Assembly: GCA_900553945.1 (NCBI GenBank)
Contig: USFR01000002.1
Location: forward strand, 62,001-126,000
Reading direction: 5' to 3'
Source: an uncultured Clostridium sp.
Lineage (GTDB): Bacteria > Bacillota > Clostridia > TANB77 > CAG-508
Length of the DNA: 64,000 bases
The notes beneath the pieces were generated by a model, which saw nothing but the letters and a program-made list of their open reading frames with translations, made no database searches and was not told the DNA's origin. Numbering within the stretch: position 1 is the stretch's first letter; every line of letters begins with the position of its first letter. This document shows positions 8,633 to 17,622 of the stretch, piece by piece. A program made the translations under genes and the position numbers.

Positions 8633-9673
8633 ATGAATTCTATTTTAAAAGAAGATTTACAAGATATAATAAATTCATCATTAATAAACTGGAAAAAATT
8701 GAGAAATAAAACAATTTTAATAACTGGTGCAACAGGTTTAATTGGATCAATTTTGACAAAGGCACTAATAATAAAAAATTCTACAGATAACTTGAATTTA
8801 AATATGGTTTTATTAATTAGAAAAAAAGAGGAAGCAGAAAAAATATTTGGAAAAAATAAATATATATCATATATTGTTTCAAGTGTAGAAGAATATATAC
8901 CACGAAATACAAAAATAGACTATATTATACATGGTGCATCTCCAACAAAATCAAAATTTTTTGTTAATAATCCAGTTGAAACGATGGATATTTCAATATT
9001 AGGAACAAAAAGAATATTAGAACAGGCTAGAATTTCCAAAATAAAATCAGCAGTATATTTATCATCTATGGAAATGTATGGAAATATGGATTCGGTAAAT
9101 GTTGAAGAAAAAGATCAAGGATTTATAAATCCATTAAAAGAAAGAAGTTCATATTCTCAAAGCAAAAGAACATGTGAACTATATAGTTATTGCTATTATA
9201 AAGAATATGAGGTACCTATAAAAATTGCAAGAATAGCCCAAACTTTTGGAGCTGGTGTTAGTAAAAAAGAAAATAGAGTATACAAAATTTTTGCAGATGC
9301 AATCTTAAATGAAACAGATATAATATTGAAATCGGAAGGTTCTACAATAATTAATTTTTCTTATACAACAGATACAGTTATAGGAATATTGTATATCTTA
9401 TTAAATGGAAAAGATGGAGAAGCATATAATTTAGTTTCTGATGAGACTAATATGACAATTTTGGAAAGTGCTAAATGGCTAGCGAATAAATATGGAAATG
9501 GAAAAGTAAATGTCAAAATTGAAATACCAAAAGAAAATGCTGGATTTGCACCTAATAATAAAATGATATTAAGTAACAAAAAATTAAAAAATATAGGTTG
9601 GAATTATAAATATAATTTAAAACAAGGATATGAAAGATTATTATTGTATTTAAAAGAAGAAAATAAAAAATAA
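8633..9673 (+). CDS. NAD(P)-dependent epimerase/dehydratase (extended SDR)
   Basis: A 346-aa extended short-chain dehydrogenase. The Rossmann motif TGATGLIG lies at residues 31-38, the catalytic Ser region is VYLSSMEMYG, and the catalytic YxxxK is YSQSK. This places it with nucleotide-sugar epimerases, dehydratases and reductases. It follows the IspD/TarI gene by one base, so its substrate may be the CDP-activated compound made there; this is an inference. The first 24 residues precede the usual start of the fold and are mostly helical. Specific product unknown. Confidence 0.85.
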   Translation: MNSILKEDLQDIINSSLINWKKLRNKTILITGATGLIGSILTKALIIKNSTDNLNLNMVLLIRKKEEAEKIFGKNKYISYIVSSVEEYIPRNTKIDYIIHGASPTKSKFFVNNPVETMDISILGTKRILEQARISKIKSAVYLSSMEMYGNMDSVNVEEKDQGFINPLKERSSYSQSKRTCELYSYCYYKEYEVPIKIARIAQTFGAGVSKKENRVYKIFADAILNETDIILKSEGSTIINFSYTTDTVIGILYILLNGKDGEAYNLVSDETNMTILESAKWLANKYGNGKVNVKIEIPKENAGFAPNNKMILSNKKLKNIGWNYKYNLKQGYERLLLYLKEENKK

Positions 9674-9690
9674 TAGAGTAGGAGAAAAAA

Positions 9691-11022
9691 ATGATATATG
9701 TATTATTAATTTGCTTGTGTATATTGCTAATTGCAAGTTTTATATTAAATAAAAAAGATATAATTTCGCCATCAGTTACATTTTGTGCATCTTTTTGCTT
9801 TTCAACTATTTGGGCAGCTATATATGCAAAAAAATGGAAATTAGGATTACATTCAAACACTTTTTTTGTTATTTTTGGAGGTGTTTTCGAATTTGTAATT
9901 ATTTCTTTTTTAATACAATGCTGGTTTAGATGTTTCTATAAAAAAAATGATACAATTAAAGAGGTTGAAATAAAAAAAATAAAAATAGGTACATTAAAAA
10001 AAATATTTTTTTTAATATTTTGTATTTTTACATTTTTATATACAATTTATGCAATAGTTAAGATAACTAATGGAAATTTTGGTAATATAGGGGATGCTTT
10101 AGATAAATATAATAGTATGTTAAAATTTAGCCAAGAACCAGTAGTATTACCAAAATTGTTAAATTTGTTTAGATATAGTATTAAAGGAGCAGGATATTGG
10201 TTTATATATGTTATAATAAACAATTATTTGGTAGATAAGAAAATAGATTTTTTATCTATATTTATTGTGATAATGAGTATGACTTGTGAATTTGCTACAG
10301 GAAGTAGAGGGGGAGCTATGAATATGGGATTATCTATTATAGCCATATTCTTTATGTTAAATAATAAAAAAAACAATTTCAGAAAATCTATAAATATAAA
10401 AACAATAATATGTATTATTGCTGTTGGAAGTATTTCGTTGTATACATTTCAAACAGTTGGAACTTTGTTAGGGAGAAAAGCATCATCTAGTTCTTCAGTA
10501 GTAGCTATGAAAAAGACGGATTATTTAGCAGTATATTGTGGAGCTGAAATAAAAAATTTGGATATGTTTTTACAAGAAGATTATAATAAAAACAATGAAA
10601 TATGGGGAAGCCAAACGTTTATTTCACTAATTAGGTGGTTAGGGCCTAAATTTGGTATAGAGAATTATTATTATCAATTAGATCTACCATTTAGAAGAAT
10701 AAATGGTTTTTCTTTAGGAAATGTTTATACAACATTTTATCCATATATTTATGATTTTGGATATACAGGAGAAATATGTCTTGTAGGACTTATGTCCATG
10801 ATAGCACAATATATGTATGAAATTTGCAAAAGGGTAAAGTTAAAAGATAAACCATCAATACCAATATTATTGTATGGATATATGTATAGTTCAATAGTAT
10901 TGTCATTTTTTTCAAATAAATTTTATGAGAATACATTTACTAGAAATGCATTAATTGTAATTCCAATATCTTGGATTATGTATGAAATTTTCTTTTGCAA
11001 AATTGTATTTAGTAAAAAATAA
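9691..11022 (+). CDS. Wzy-like oligosaccharide repeat-unit polymerase
   Basis: A 443-aa integral membrane protein with roughly 10-12 hydrophobic segments and a large extracytoplasmic region in the second half (about residues 245-360). Sequence conservation in Wzy polymerases is poor; the assignment rests on the size, the membrane pattern, the motif ATGSRGGAMNMG, typical of O-antigen-polymerase family proteins, and the place next to a Wzx flippase. It would join flipped repeat units at the outer face. The previous gene ends 17 bases upstream and the site is TAGGAG. An alternative is another membrane enzyme of the same operon, but this is the best candidate polymerase. Confidence 0.75.
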   Translation: MIYVLLICLCILLIASFILNKKDIISPSVTFCASFCFSTIWAAIYAKKWKLGLHSNTFFVIFGGVFEFVIISFLIQCWFRCFYKKNDTIKEVEIKKIKIGTLKKIFFLIFCIFTFLYTIYAIVKITNGNFGNIGDALDKYNSMLKFSQEPVVLPKLLNLFRYSIKGAGYWFIYVIINNYLVDKKIDFLSIFIVIMSMTCEFATGSRGGAMNMGLSIIAIFFMLNNKKNNFRKSINIKTIICIIAVGSISLYTFQTVGTLLGRKASSSSSVVAMKKTDYLAVYCGAEIKNLDMFLQEDYNKNNEIWGSQTFISLIRWLGPKFGIENYYYQLDLPFRRINGFSLGNVYTTFYPYIYDFGYTGEICLVGLMSMIAQYMYEICKRVKLKDKPSIPILLYGYMYSSIVLSFFSNKFYENTFTRNALIVIPISWIMYEIFFCKIVFSKK

Positions 11023-11095
11023 AATTTATACATTGATTATGAAATAAATAATATTGAAAATTTAAAAGAAAGGAGAATTTTATATTTCGCGTTAA

Positions 11096-12565
11096 GTGAA
11101 CAAAGATATTATGAAAAGTAAGCAATCAGTAACAAAAAATTATATATATAATTTATTATATCAAATATTGGTATTGATATTACCGTTAATAACTACACCA
11201 TATATTTCTAGAGTATTAGGGGCAGAAAATATAGGTATATATAGCTATACAATATCAATAGCAACATATTTTGTATTATTTGGTTCTTTAGGGATAGCAT
11301 TATATGGACAAAGAGAAATAGCTTATAATCAAAAGAATAAAAAAAAATATAGTGTAATATTTAGGGAAATAGTTATTTTAAGAATAATAACAATGTCTAT
11401 TTCGGTTTTAATTTTCTACTTTATATTTGTAAATGGCAACCAATATCAAATATATTATAAAATTTTAACTTTGGAAATTATAGGAAATTGTATAGACATA
11501 AGTTGGTTTTTTCAGGGATTGGAAGAATTTAAAAAGACAGTTACAAGAAATATTATTATAAAATTAATAAGTGTTTTGTGTATATTTATATTTATCAAAA
11601 ATCAAAATGATTTATATTTATACTTTTTGATATATGTATTTTCAACTTTAATTGGAAATGGATCACTATGGTTATATTTACCAAAGTTTTTAGGAAAAGT
11701 AGAATTAAAGGAACTGAATATTTTTAGACATTTAAAGCCAACAATATCGTTATTTATACCGCAAATTGCAATACAAATATATACATTACTCGATAGAACA
11801 ATGGTAGGAGCAATTATAAGTGATAAATCAGAAGTTGGATATTATGATCAAGGCCAAAAAATTGTTAAAATGCTTTTAGCGGTTATTACATCGATGGGGA
11901 CAGTAATGCTTCCAAGAATTGCAAATACTTTTGCAACAGGTGATAGAAATATGGTTAAAAATTATATGAATAAATCATTTAATTTAGTATTTGCATTAGC
12001 ATTTCCATTAATTTTTGGTATTATTGCTGTTTCAAAGGCTTTTGTTCCAGTGTTTTTTGGACCAGGATATGATAAAGTAGCTATATTAATGAGTGTAATT
12101 AGTCCAATAATCTTGTTAATAGGAATTAGCAATGTAACAGGAACTCAATATTTATTGCCAACAAAGAGGCAAAAAGAATATACTATTTCAGTATTTTGTG
12201 GAGCTATAATAAATTTTATAATGAATATCTGCCTAATATGGAATTATGGTGCAATAGGTGCTTCAATTGGAACAGTAATAGCAGAATTAACAGTAACTTT
12301 GGTACAAATTCATTTTGTGAAAAATGATTTTGATTTTAAAGAAATATTTAAAAGTGCTAAAAACTATATGTTTTCTTCATTAATTATGTTTATTATATGT
12401 TTATTTATTGAAACGAAAATTAAAAGTAATCTTGTTTCAACAATTAGTCAAGTTGGAGTGGGAATAATAATATATATTATTATATTATTATTATTAAAAG
12501 ATAAATTTGTAATGGAAATAATAAATAAATTTATAAAAATAGGAGAAAAAAATGGAACAAACTAA
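11096..12565 (+). CDS. Wzx-like lipid-linked oligosaccharide flippase
   Basis: A 489-aa polytopic membrane protein (about 14 segments) of the polysaccharide-export branch of the MOP superfamily. The N-terminal pattern YNLLYQILVLILPLITTPYI and SRVLGAENIGIYSY is diagnostic. It flips undecaprenyl-linked repeat units to the outer face. GTG at 11096 was taken as start; an in-frame ATG at 11111 would shorten it by five residues. The best ribosome binding site (AAAGGAG, 11069-11075) is 20 bases before the GTG, unusually far. It overlaps the next gene by 14 bases. Confidence 0.9.
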   Translation: MNKDIMKSKQSVTKNYIYNLLYQILVLILPLITTPYISRVLGAENIGIYSYTISIATYFVLFGSLGIALYGQREIAYNQKNKKKYSVIFREIVILRIITMSISVLIFYFIFVNGNQYQIYYKILTLEIIGNCIDISWFFQGLEEFKKTVTRNIIIKLISVLCIFIFIKNQNDLYLYFLIYVFSTLIGNGSLWLYLPKFLGKVELKELNIFRHLKPTISLFIPQIAIQIYTLLDRTMVGAIISDKSEVGYYDQGQKIVKMLLAVITSMGTVMLPRIANTFATGDRNMVKNYMNKSFNLVFALAFPLIFGIIAVSKAFVPVFFGPGYDKVAILMSVISPIILLIGISNVTGTQYLLPTKRQKEYTISVFCGAIINFIMNICLIWNYGAIGASIGTVIAELTVTLVQIHFVKNDFDFKEIFKSAKNYMFSSLIMFIICLFIETKIKSNLVSTISQVGVGIIIYIIILLLLKDKFVMEIINKFIKIGEKNGTN

Positions 12566-13541
12566 AACTGTAAAAAAACGTATTGATTACTTGGATATTG
12601 CAAGAGGAATTGCTATTATACTAATGATTATTGGTCATGTTGTTTCTGGTTATAAAAGAGTAATTATTTTTTCTTTTCATATGCCACTATTTATAATTAT
12701 TAGTGGAATTTTTTTTAAACCAGGTCGAAATATAAAGGAAGAATTTAAAAATATATTTAAGAAATTAATAATTCCATATATGGTTTCTATTTTAATTGTT
12801 CATTGTACGAAAGCAATAATATTAAAAAAATATATAAACATAATAGAAATATTAAAGCAAATAATTTTGGGATATTCAAATAAAAGAACATTTTTTCAAG
12901 AAGTAGAAACAGTAGGAGTGTTGTGGTTTATTCCATTTTTGTCTTTGTGCAAATTAATATTTTATGGTATAGATAAGGTCGAAAAAGATAATGACTTAAT
13001 AAAAGGAAATTTATGTTTAATATGTTCAATGACAGGAATATTATTAGCCCAAAAAGGACTATATCTTCCTTGGAGTTTTGATATAGTATTAGCTTCGACC
13101 ATTTTTTATTATGTTGGATATTTGATGAAAAAATATAAGTTATTAGAAAAAATATTAGATAATTACAAAATGATATTGTGTTTTTTAATAATTTATATAA
13201 TAGGAATAAGATTTGGATATATAGAACTTGCAATAAGAAAATATCCATTTGGCTTTATTTGCTATTTAACAGCAATTAGTGGAACAATAATTGTATTTAA
13301 AATTTCAAAAATAATTGAGGATATATCAAAAGTTATAACTAATGTACTTTGTTGGTATGGAAAAAATTCAATGTATATACTTTGTGCACATTTTTGGGAA
13401 ATTCAAATTATCCAATATAATAGTATAGGAATTACAGAAAAATGGAAATTGATAATTGTAAAATTGATTATAGTTACACTTATTACATTTATATATACCA
13501 AAGTAGCACAAATAATAAAAAATAAAAAGGGAGAAAAATAA
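12552..13541 (+). CDS. Acyltransferase family 3 membrane protein
   Basis: A 329-aa protein with about 10 membrane segments of the acyltransferase-3 type (OafA/WecH/NodX). The N-terminus has the family hallmark RIDYLDIARGIAIILMIIGH with the catalytic His, then FSFHMPLFIIISG. These enzymes acetylate sugars of surface glycans using a cytoplasmic acyl donor. It probably O-acetylates the repeat unit made by the operon. Its start lies within the end of the flippase gene, so it is translationally coupled to it. Confidence 0.88.
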   Translation: MEQTKTVKKRIDYLDIARGIAIILMIIGHVVSGYKRVIIFSFHMPLFIIISGIFFKPGRNIKEEFKNIFKKLIIPYMVSILIVHCTKAIILKKYINIIEILKQIILGYSNKRTFFQEVETVGVLWFIPFLSLCKLIFYGIDKVEKDNDLIKGNLCLICSMTGILLAQKGLYLPWSFDIVLASTIFYYVGYLMKKYKLLEKILDNYKMILCFLIIYIIGIRFGYIELAIRKYPFGFICYLTAISGTIIVFKISKIIEDISKVITNVLCWYGKNSMYILCAHFWEIQIIQYNSIGITEKWKLIIVKLIIVTLITFIYTKVAQIIKNKKGEK

Positions 13542-13543
13542 AT

Positions 13544-14677
13544 ATGAAATATGATTACTTAATAGTAGGCTCTGGCCTATTTGGAAGTATATTTGCATAT
13601 GAAGCAAATAAAAAAGGAAAGAAATGTCTTGTTATTGATAAAAGACCAAATGTAGGAGGAAATATTTATACTGAAAACATAGATGGTATAAATGTACATA
13701 AATATGGAGCACACATTTTCCATACAAGCAATAAAGAGGTTTGGAAATATATAAATGAGTTTGCAGAATTTAATAGATACACAAATTCACCTGTTGCAAG
13801 ATATAAAGAAGAGCTATACAACATGCCATTTAATATGAATACTTTTAATAAATTGTGGGGAGTATTTACACCGGAAGAAGCACAAGCAAAAATTGAAGAA
13901 GAAAAGAGAGAAGCAGGAATTGCAGAACCTAAAAATCTTGAAGAGCAAGCAATTAGTTTAATAGGAAAAACAATATACGAAAAACTTGTAAAAGGATATA
14001 CAGAAAAACAATGGGGAAAAAGAGCTACTGAATTACCTAGTTTTATAATAAAAAGATTACCAGTACGTTTTATGTATGATAATAATTATTTTAATGATAT
14101 ATATCAAGGAATTCCTATGGGAGGATATACTCCTATAATTGAAAAGATGTTAGATGGAATTGAAGTAAGATTAAATTGTGACTTTTTTGATAATAGAGAA
14201 GAATTAGAGAATATTGCAGATAAAATAATATTCACCGGACCAATAGATAAATATTATAATTATAAATTTGGTGAACTTGAATATAGAAGTTTAAGGTTTG
14301 AAACAGAAGAATTAAATGTTGAAAATTATCAAGGAAATGCAGTAGTAAATTATACGGAATATGAAATACCATATACAAGGATAATAGAACATAAACATTT
14401 TGAATATGGACCTGGATTAGGACAAGTTGCAGAAGGTAAAGCTAAGGAAAATACTATAATTACAAGAGAATATCCTGATACATGGGTTCAAGGAAAAGAG
14501 CCTTATTATACAATGAACGATGAGAAAAATACAACTTTATATAATAAATATAAGGAACTAGCAGATACTGATGATAAAGTTATATTTGGAGGAAGATTAG
14601 GACAATATAAATATTTTGATATGGATAAAGTAATTTTAGAAGCATTAAATTTAACTAAAAAGGAGCTAGATAGCTAA
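13544..14677 (+). CDS. glf: UDP-galactopyranose mutase
   Basis: A 377-aa FAD enzyme interconverting UDP-galactopyranose and UDP-galactofuranose. The FAD-binding GSGLFGS lies at residues 8-14, followed by VIDKRPNVGGNIYT and the mutase hallmark KYGAHIFHTSNKEVW; later blocks include YTEKQWG and the C-terminal FGGRLGQYKYFDMD. Length matches the family. Its presence predicts galactofuranose in the polymer. It starts two bases after the acyltransferase stop and is the last gene of the operon; no clear terminator follows before the rpsB promoter. Confidence 0.97.
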   Translation: MKYDYLIVGSGLFGSIFAYEANKKGKKCLVIDKRPNVGGNIYTENIDGINVHKYGAHIFHTSNKEVWKYINEFAEFNRYTNSPVARYKEELYNMPFNMNTFNKLWGVFTPEEAQAKIEEEKREAGIAEPKNLEEQAISLIGKTIYEKLVKGYTEKQWGKRATELPSFIIKRLPVRFMYDNNYFNDIYQGIPMGGYTPIIEKMLDGIEVRLNCDFFDNREELENIADKIIFTGPIDKYYNYKFGELEYRSLRFETEELNVENYQGNAVVNYTEYEIPYTRIIEHKHFEYGPGLGQVAEGKAKENTIITREYPDTWVQGKEPYYTMNDEKNTTLYNKYKELADTDDKVIFGGRLGQYKYFDMDKVILEALNLTKKELDS

Positions 14678-14695
14678 GTTTTTACTTTCAAAGTA

Positions 14696-14724
14696 TTGCA
14701 AAACCTAAAAAAGTCTGATATAAT
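14696..14724 (+). promoter_or_regulatory. Sigma-A promoter of rpsB-tsf
   Basis: TTGCAA and TATAAT are separated by 17 bases. The predicted transcript begins near 14731 and carries a leader of about 110 bases before rpsB. Confidence 0.75.
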
Positions 14725-14740
14725 AGCAAAGCGTTAAAAA

Positions 14741-14812
14741 GCACGCAAGTTTAGTTTAGGCTTGTGCTAGTACAAACTAGTGACCCTAAATGCTAAAAAT
14801 TAAGGCTTGCGG
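14741..14812 (+). promoter_or_regulatory. Structured rpsB leader RNA (candidate ribosomal-protein autoregulatory element)
   Basis: Three nested pairings can be drawn: CGCAAG (14744) with CTTGCG (14806), TTTAGG (14755) with CCTAAA (14785), and the hairpin CTAGT-ACAA-ACTAG (14767-14780). An alternative pairing of GCAC with GTGC would compete. A folded leader directly before rpsB suggests feedback by S2, as known for rpsB leaders in other bacteria; no named family is claimed. Confidence 0.5.
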
Positions 14813-14840
14813 AAGTATAAAAAACAAGGAGGAATTTAAA

Positions 14841-15620
14841 ATGGCAGTAGTTGCAATGAAACAATTACTAGAAGCAGGTGTTCATTTCGGACATCAAACT
14901 AGAAGATGGGAACCTAAAATGGCTGAATACATATTCCAAGCTAGAAATGGTATCCACATTATTGATTTACAAAAAACATCAAAAAAATTAGACGAGGCTT
15001 ATAAGTTCTTAAAAGAACAAGCTGAAGATGGAAAAACAGTTCTATTTGTTGGAACTAAAAAACAAGCTCAAGAATGTATTAAGGAAGCTGCAATAAAATG
15101 CAATATGTACTATGTTGACCAAAGATGGCTAGGTGGTATGCTTACAAACTTCAATACAATTCAAAGCAGAGTGGCAAGATTAAAAGAATTAGAAACAATG
15201 GCTGAAGATGGTACATTCGATGTATTACCTAAAAAAGAAGTTATTGGATTAAAAGCTGAAATGGAAAAACTAGAAAAAAATCTTGGTGGAATTAAAGATA
15301 TGAAAGAAATCCCAGGAGTTATGTTCGTAGTTGATCCTAAAAAAGAAAGAATTGCTATCTTAGAAGCTAGAAAATTAAATATACCAGTAGTTGGATTAGT
15401 AGATACAAACTGTAATCCAGAAGATGTTGATTATCCAATCCCAGGTAACGATGATGCTATAAGAGCTGTAAAATTAATAACAGACGTTATGGCTAATGCA
15501 GTTATCGAAGGAAGACAAGGAGAAGCAGCTGACGTTGAAAGTGAAATAACAGAAACAGAAGAAGTAACAGATATGGAACAAGTTGTTGCAAACGAAGAAG
15601 CTGAAGAAGTTAAAGAATAA
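14841..15620 (+). CDS. rpsB: 30S ribosomal protein S2
   Basis: A 259-aa protein starting MAVVAMKQLLEAGVHFGHQT. The S2 blocks HFGHQTRRWEPKM, FVGTKKQAQE, DQRWLGGMLTNF and NIPVVGLVDTNCNP are all present. The C-terminal 30 residues are an acidic, Glu/Val-rich tail beyond the usual core. An upstream in-frame ATG at 14790 would add 17 residues, but AAGGAGG is placed correctly before 14841 and the protein begins as expected there. rpsB-tsf is the standard gene order. Confidence 0.98.
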   Translation: MAVVAMKQLLEAGVHFGHQTRRWEPKMAEYIFQARNGIHIIDLQKTSKKLDEAYKFLKEQAEDGKTVLFVGTKKQAQECIKEAAIKCNMYYVDQRWLGGMLTNFNTIQSRVARLKELETMAEDGTFDVLPKKEVIGLKAEMEKLEKNLGGIKDMKEIPGVMFVVDPKKERIAILEARKLNIPVVGLVDTNCNPEDVDYPIPGNDDAIRAVKLITDVMANAVIEGRQGEAADVESEITETEEVTDMEQVVANEEAEEVKE

Positions 15621-15644
15621 TTTAATAATAAGGAGGATATATCA

Positions 15645-16520
15645 ATGATTACTGCAGATTTAGTTAAACAATTAAGAGAAAAAACAGGTGCTGGAATGAT
15701 GGACTGCAAAAAAGTTTTAACAGAAACTGATGGAGACATGGAAAAAGCAGCTGAATTATTAAGAGAAAGAGGAATTGCAAAAGCTGCTAAAAAATCATCA
15801 AGAATAGCAGCAGAAGGATTAGTTGCAACATATGTTTCTGAAGATAAAAAAGTAGGAAGCGTTGTTGAAGTTAATGCTGAAACAGACTTTGTTGCTAAAA
15901 ACGAAGAATTCAGATCTTTCGTAAAAGATATAGCAAGACAAGTTGCTGAAAAAAATCCAGCTACAGTAGAAGAATTATTAAACCAAAAATACTTAGATAC
16001 AGATAGCACTGTTCAAGAAGTATTAACAAATAAAATTGCTACTATAGGTGAAAATATGTCAATCAGAAGATTCACAAGATTTGAATCTGAAGGATTAATA
16101 GAAAGCTATGTACATGGAGATGGAAAAATCGGTGTATTAGTTAACTTCAAAAAAGGTGAAGAAGAATTAGCTAAAGACGTATGTATGCAAATAGCAGCAG
16201 CTAAACCAGAATATTTATCAAGAGAAGATGTACCAGAAGAAAAAGTTGCTAAAGAAATGGAAATTCTTAAAGTTCAAGCTATGAACGAAGGAAAACCAGC
16301 TGAAATAGCAGAAAAAATGGTACAAGGAAGAATTGGTAAATTCTATGGAGAAATTTGTTTATTAGACCAAGAATTTGTTAAAGATCCAAGCATTAAAGTT
16401 GGAGATTTAATCAAATCTAAAGGTGCTGAACTAGTTGCTTATGCAAGACTTGAAAAAGGTGAAGGAATCGAGAAAAAAGAAGAAAACTTTGCTGAAGAAG
16501 TTATGAAACAAATAAAATAA
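15645..16520 (+). CDS. tsf: Elongation factor Ts
   Basis: A 291-aa protein with the N-terminal UBA-like domain (VKQLREKTGAGMMDCKKVL) and the conserved core VNAETDFVAKNEEF that contacts EF-Tu. EF-Ts recycles EF-Tu-GDP to EF-Tu-GTP in the cytoplasm. It lies 24 bases after rpsB with an AAGGAGG site and ends the transcript at a hairpin. Full length and without irregularities. Confidence 0.98.
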   Translation: MITADLVKQLREKTGAGMMDCKKVLTETDGDMEKAAELLRERGIAKAAKKSSRIAAEGLVATYVSEDKKVGSVVEVNAETDFVAKNEEFRSFVKDIARQVAEKNPATVEELLNQKYLDTDSTVQEVLTNKIATIGENMSIRRFTRFESEGLIESYVHGDGKIGVLVNFKKGEEELAKDVCMQIAAAKPEYLSREDVPEEKVAKEMEILKVQAMNEGKPAEIAEKMVQGRIGKFYGEICLLDQEFVKDPSIKVGDLIKSKGAELVAYARLEKGEGIEKKEENFAEEVMKQIK

Positions 16521-16524
16521 TTTG

Positions 16525-16549
16525 AAAGCCACTTATGTGGCTTTTAAAT
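16525..16549 (+). terminator. Terminator after tsf
   Basis: The stem AAAGCCAC / GTGGCTTT with loop TTAT is followed by a short interrupted T run (TTTTAAATTT counting the stem end). Confidence 0.65.
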
Positions 16550-16620
16550 TTATGATACAAATTAGAATATATAAAATTATGTTCTAATAATAAATATAAT
16601 TAATTTGATATATCAGTACT

Positions 16621-16658
16621 AAAGAAAAAGCACACAAATTCTGTATGCTTTTTTCTTT
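16621..16658. terminator. Second hairpin with A/T flanks between tsf and the YjdF-like gene
   Basis: AAAGAAAAAGCA pairs with TGCTTTTTTCTTT around an inner ACA/TGT pairing. It is A-rich on the left and T-rich on the right, so it can act as a terminator, perhaps in both directions. Confidence 0.45.
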
Positions 16659-16749
16659 ACTAAATAAAATATATCACTAATACTAAATTTACTACTGGTT
16701 TATAGGTAAATCCAATTGAAAACCTAAATATATTATAGCAAGGAAATGT

Positions 16750-17553
16750 ATGAAAAAAGGAAAAGTAAGAAAACAACATAGAGTTAGAGACTTATCTGTG
16801 TACATTGTTTTAAGAACATTAGTAATAATAACAATGATATTACAGGGAATACATAGAAATTGGAATGACGTATTTTTATGCATATTAACATTATTTTTAT
16901 TGATGATTCCGTCAATAATTGATAAAAAATTAAATATAAAATTACCAACAGTTTTAGAAAGTATAATATTACTCTTTATTTTTGCAGCAGAGATTTTAGG
17001 AGAAATTCAAAATTTCTATGGAATTTTTAAACAATGGGACACAATGCTTCATACTATTAATGGATTTATTATGGCTGCGATTGGATTTTCACTAATTGAT
17101 ATTCTTAATCAAAGTGAAAAATTCTCAATAAAATTAGCTCCTGTTTTCGTTGCGTTAGTAGCATTTTGCTTTTCAATGACAATAGGAGTGCTATGGGAGT
17201 TCTTTGAATATGGAATGGATACATTTGCAAAAACTGATATGCAAAAAGATAGAATAGTGTCAACTGTGTCATCGGTTGAATTAAATGAAAACAAAGAAAA
17301 CAAGCCAGTTGTTATAAAAAATATAAGCCAAAGCACTATAAAAGGTGAAATAGATGGAAAAGAAACTGAAATAGTAATTCAAAATGGAGCATTAGATATT
17401 GGATTAATTGATACAATGAAAGACTTGATAGTTAATTGCGTTGGCGCAGTAGTCTTTTCAACACTAGGATATTTATATATAAAGCAAAGAGGAAATGGTA
17501 AATTTATTAAACAATTTATCCCAGTTATCAAATCACAAGCAGATGAAGACTAA
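16750..17553 (+). CDS. Membrane protein of the DUF2238/YjdF type
   Basis: A 267-aa protein with five or six hydrophobic segments. The region WDTMLHTINGFIMAAIGFSL followed by VLWEFFEYGMD resembles the conserved core of DUF2238 (YjdF) membrane proteins. Between the later membrane segments is a polar insertion of about 60 residues (about 165-225) rich in Asn, Glu and Lys, likely extracytoplasmic. The biochemical role of the family is not established. It stands alone between tsf and tig, with its own weak A-rich upstream region, and the tig promoter begins right after its stop codon. Confidence 0.6.
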   Translation: MKKGKVRKQHRVRDLSVYIVLRTLVIITMILQGIHRNWNDVFLCILTLFLLMIPSIIDKKLNIKLPTVLESIILLFIFAAEILGEIQNFYGIFKQWDTMLHTINGFIMAAIGFSLIDILNQSEKFSIKLAPVFVALVAFCFSMTIGVLWEFFEYGMDTFAKTDMQKDRIVSTVSSVELNENKENKPVVIKNISQSTIKGEIDGKETEIVIQNGALDIGLIDTMKDLIVNCVGAVVFSTLGYLYIKQRGNGKFIKQFIPVIKSQADED

Positions 17554-17559
17554 AAAAGC

Positions 17560-17587
17560 TTGCAATTATTGAATTATGTGGTATAAT
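17560..17587 (+). promoter_or_regulatory. Promoter of tig
   Basis: TTGCAA and TATAAT are spaced by 16 bases, 35 bases before the tig start codon. Confidence 0.7.
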
Positions 17588-17622
17588 AAGTAAGCTATTA
17601 AAAAATAAATGGAGGAATTTAA

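Noticed and set aside
11069..11110. Spacing hairpin between ribosome site and start of the flippase gene
   Set aside because: The site is 20 bases from the GTG, but no stable stem can be drawn in the gap, so it was not grouped with the hairpin leaders.
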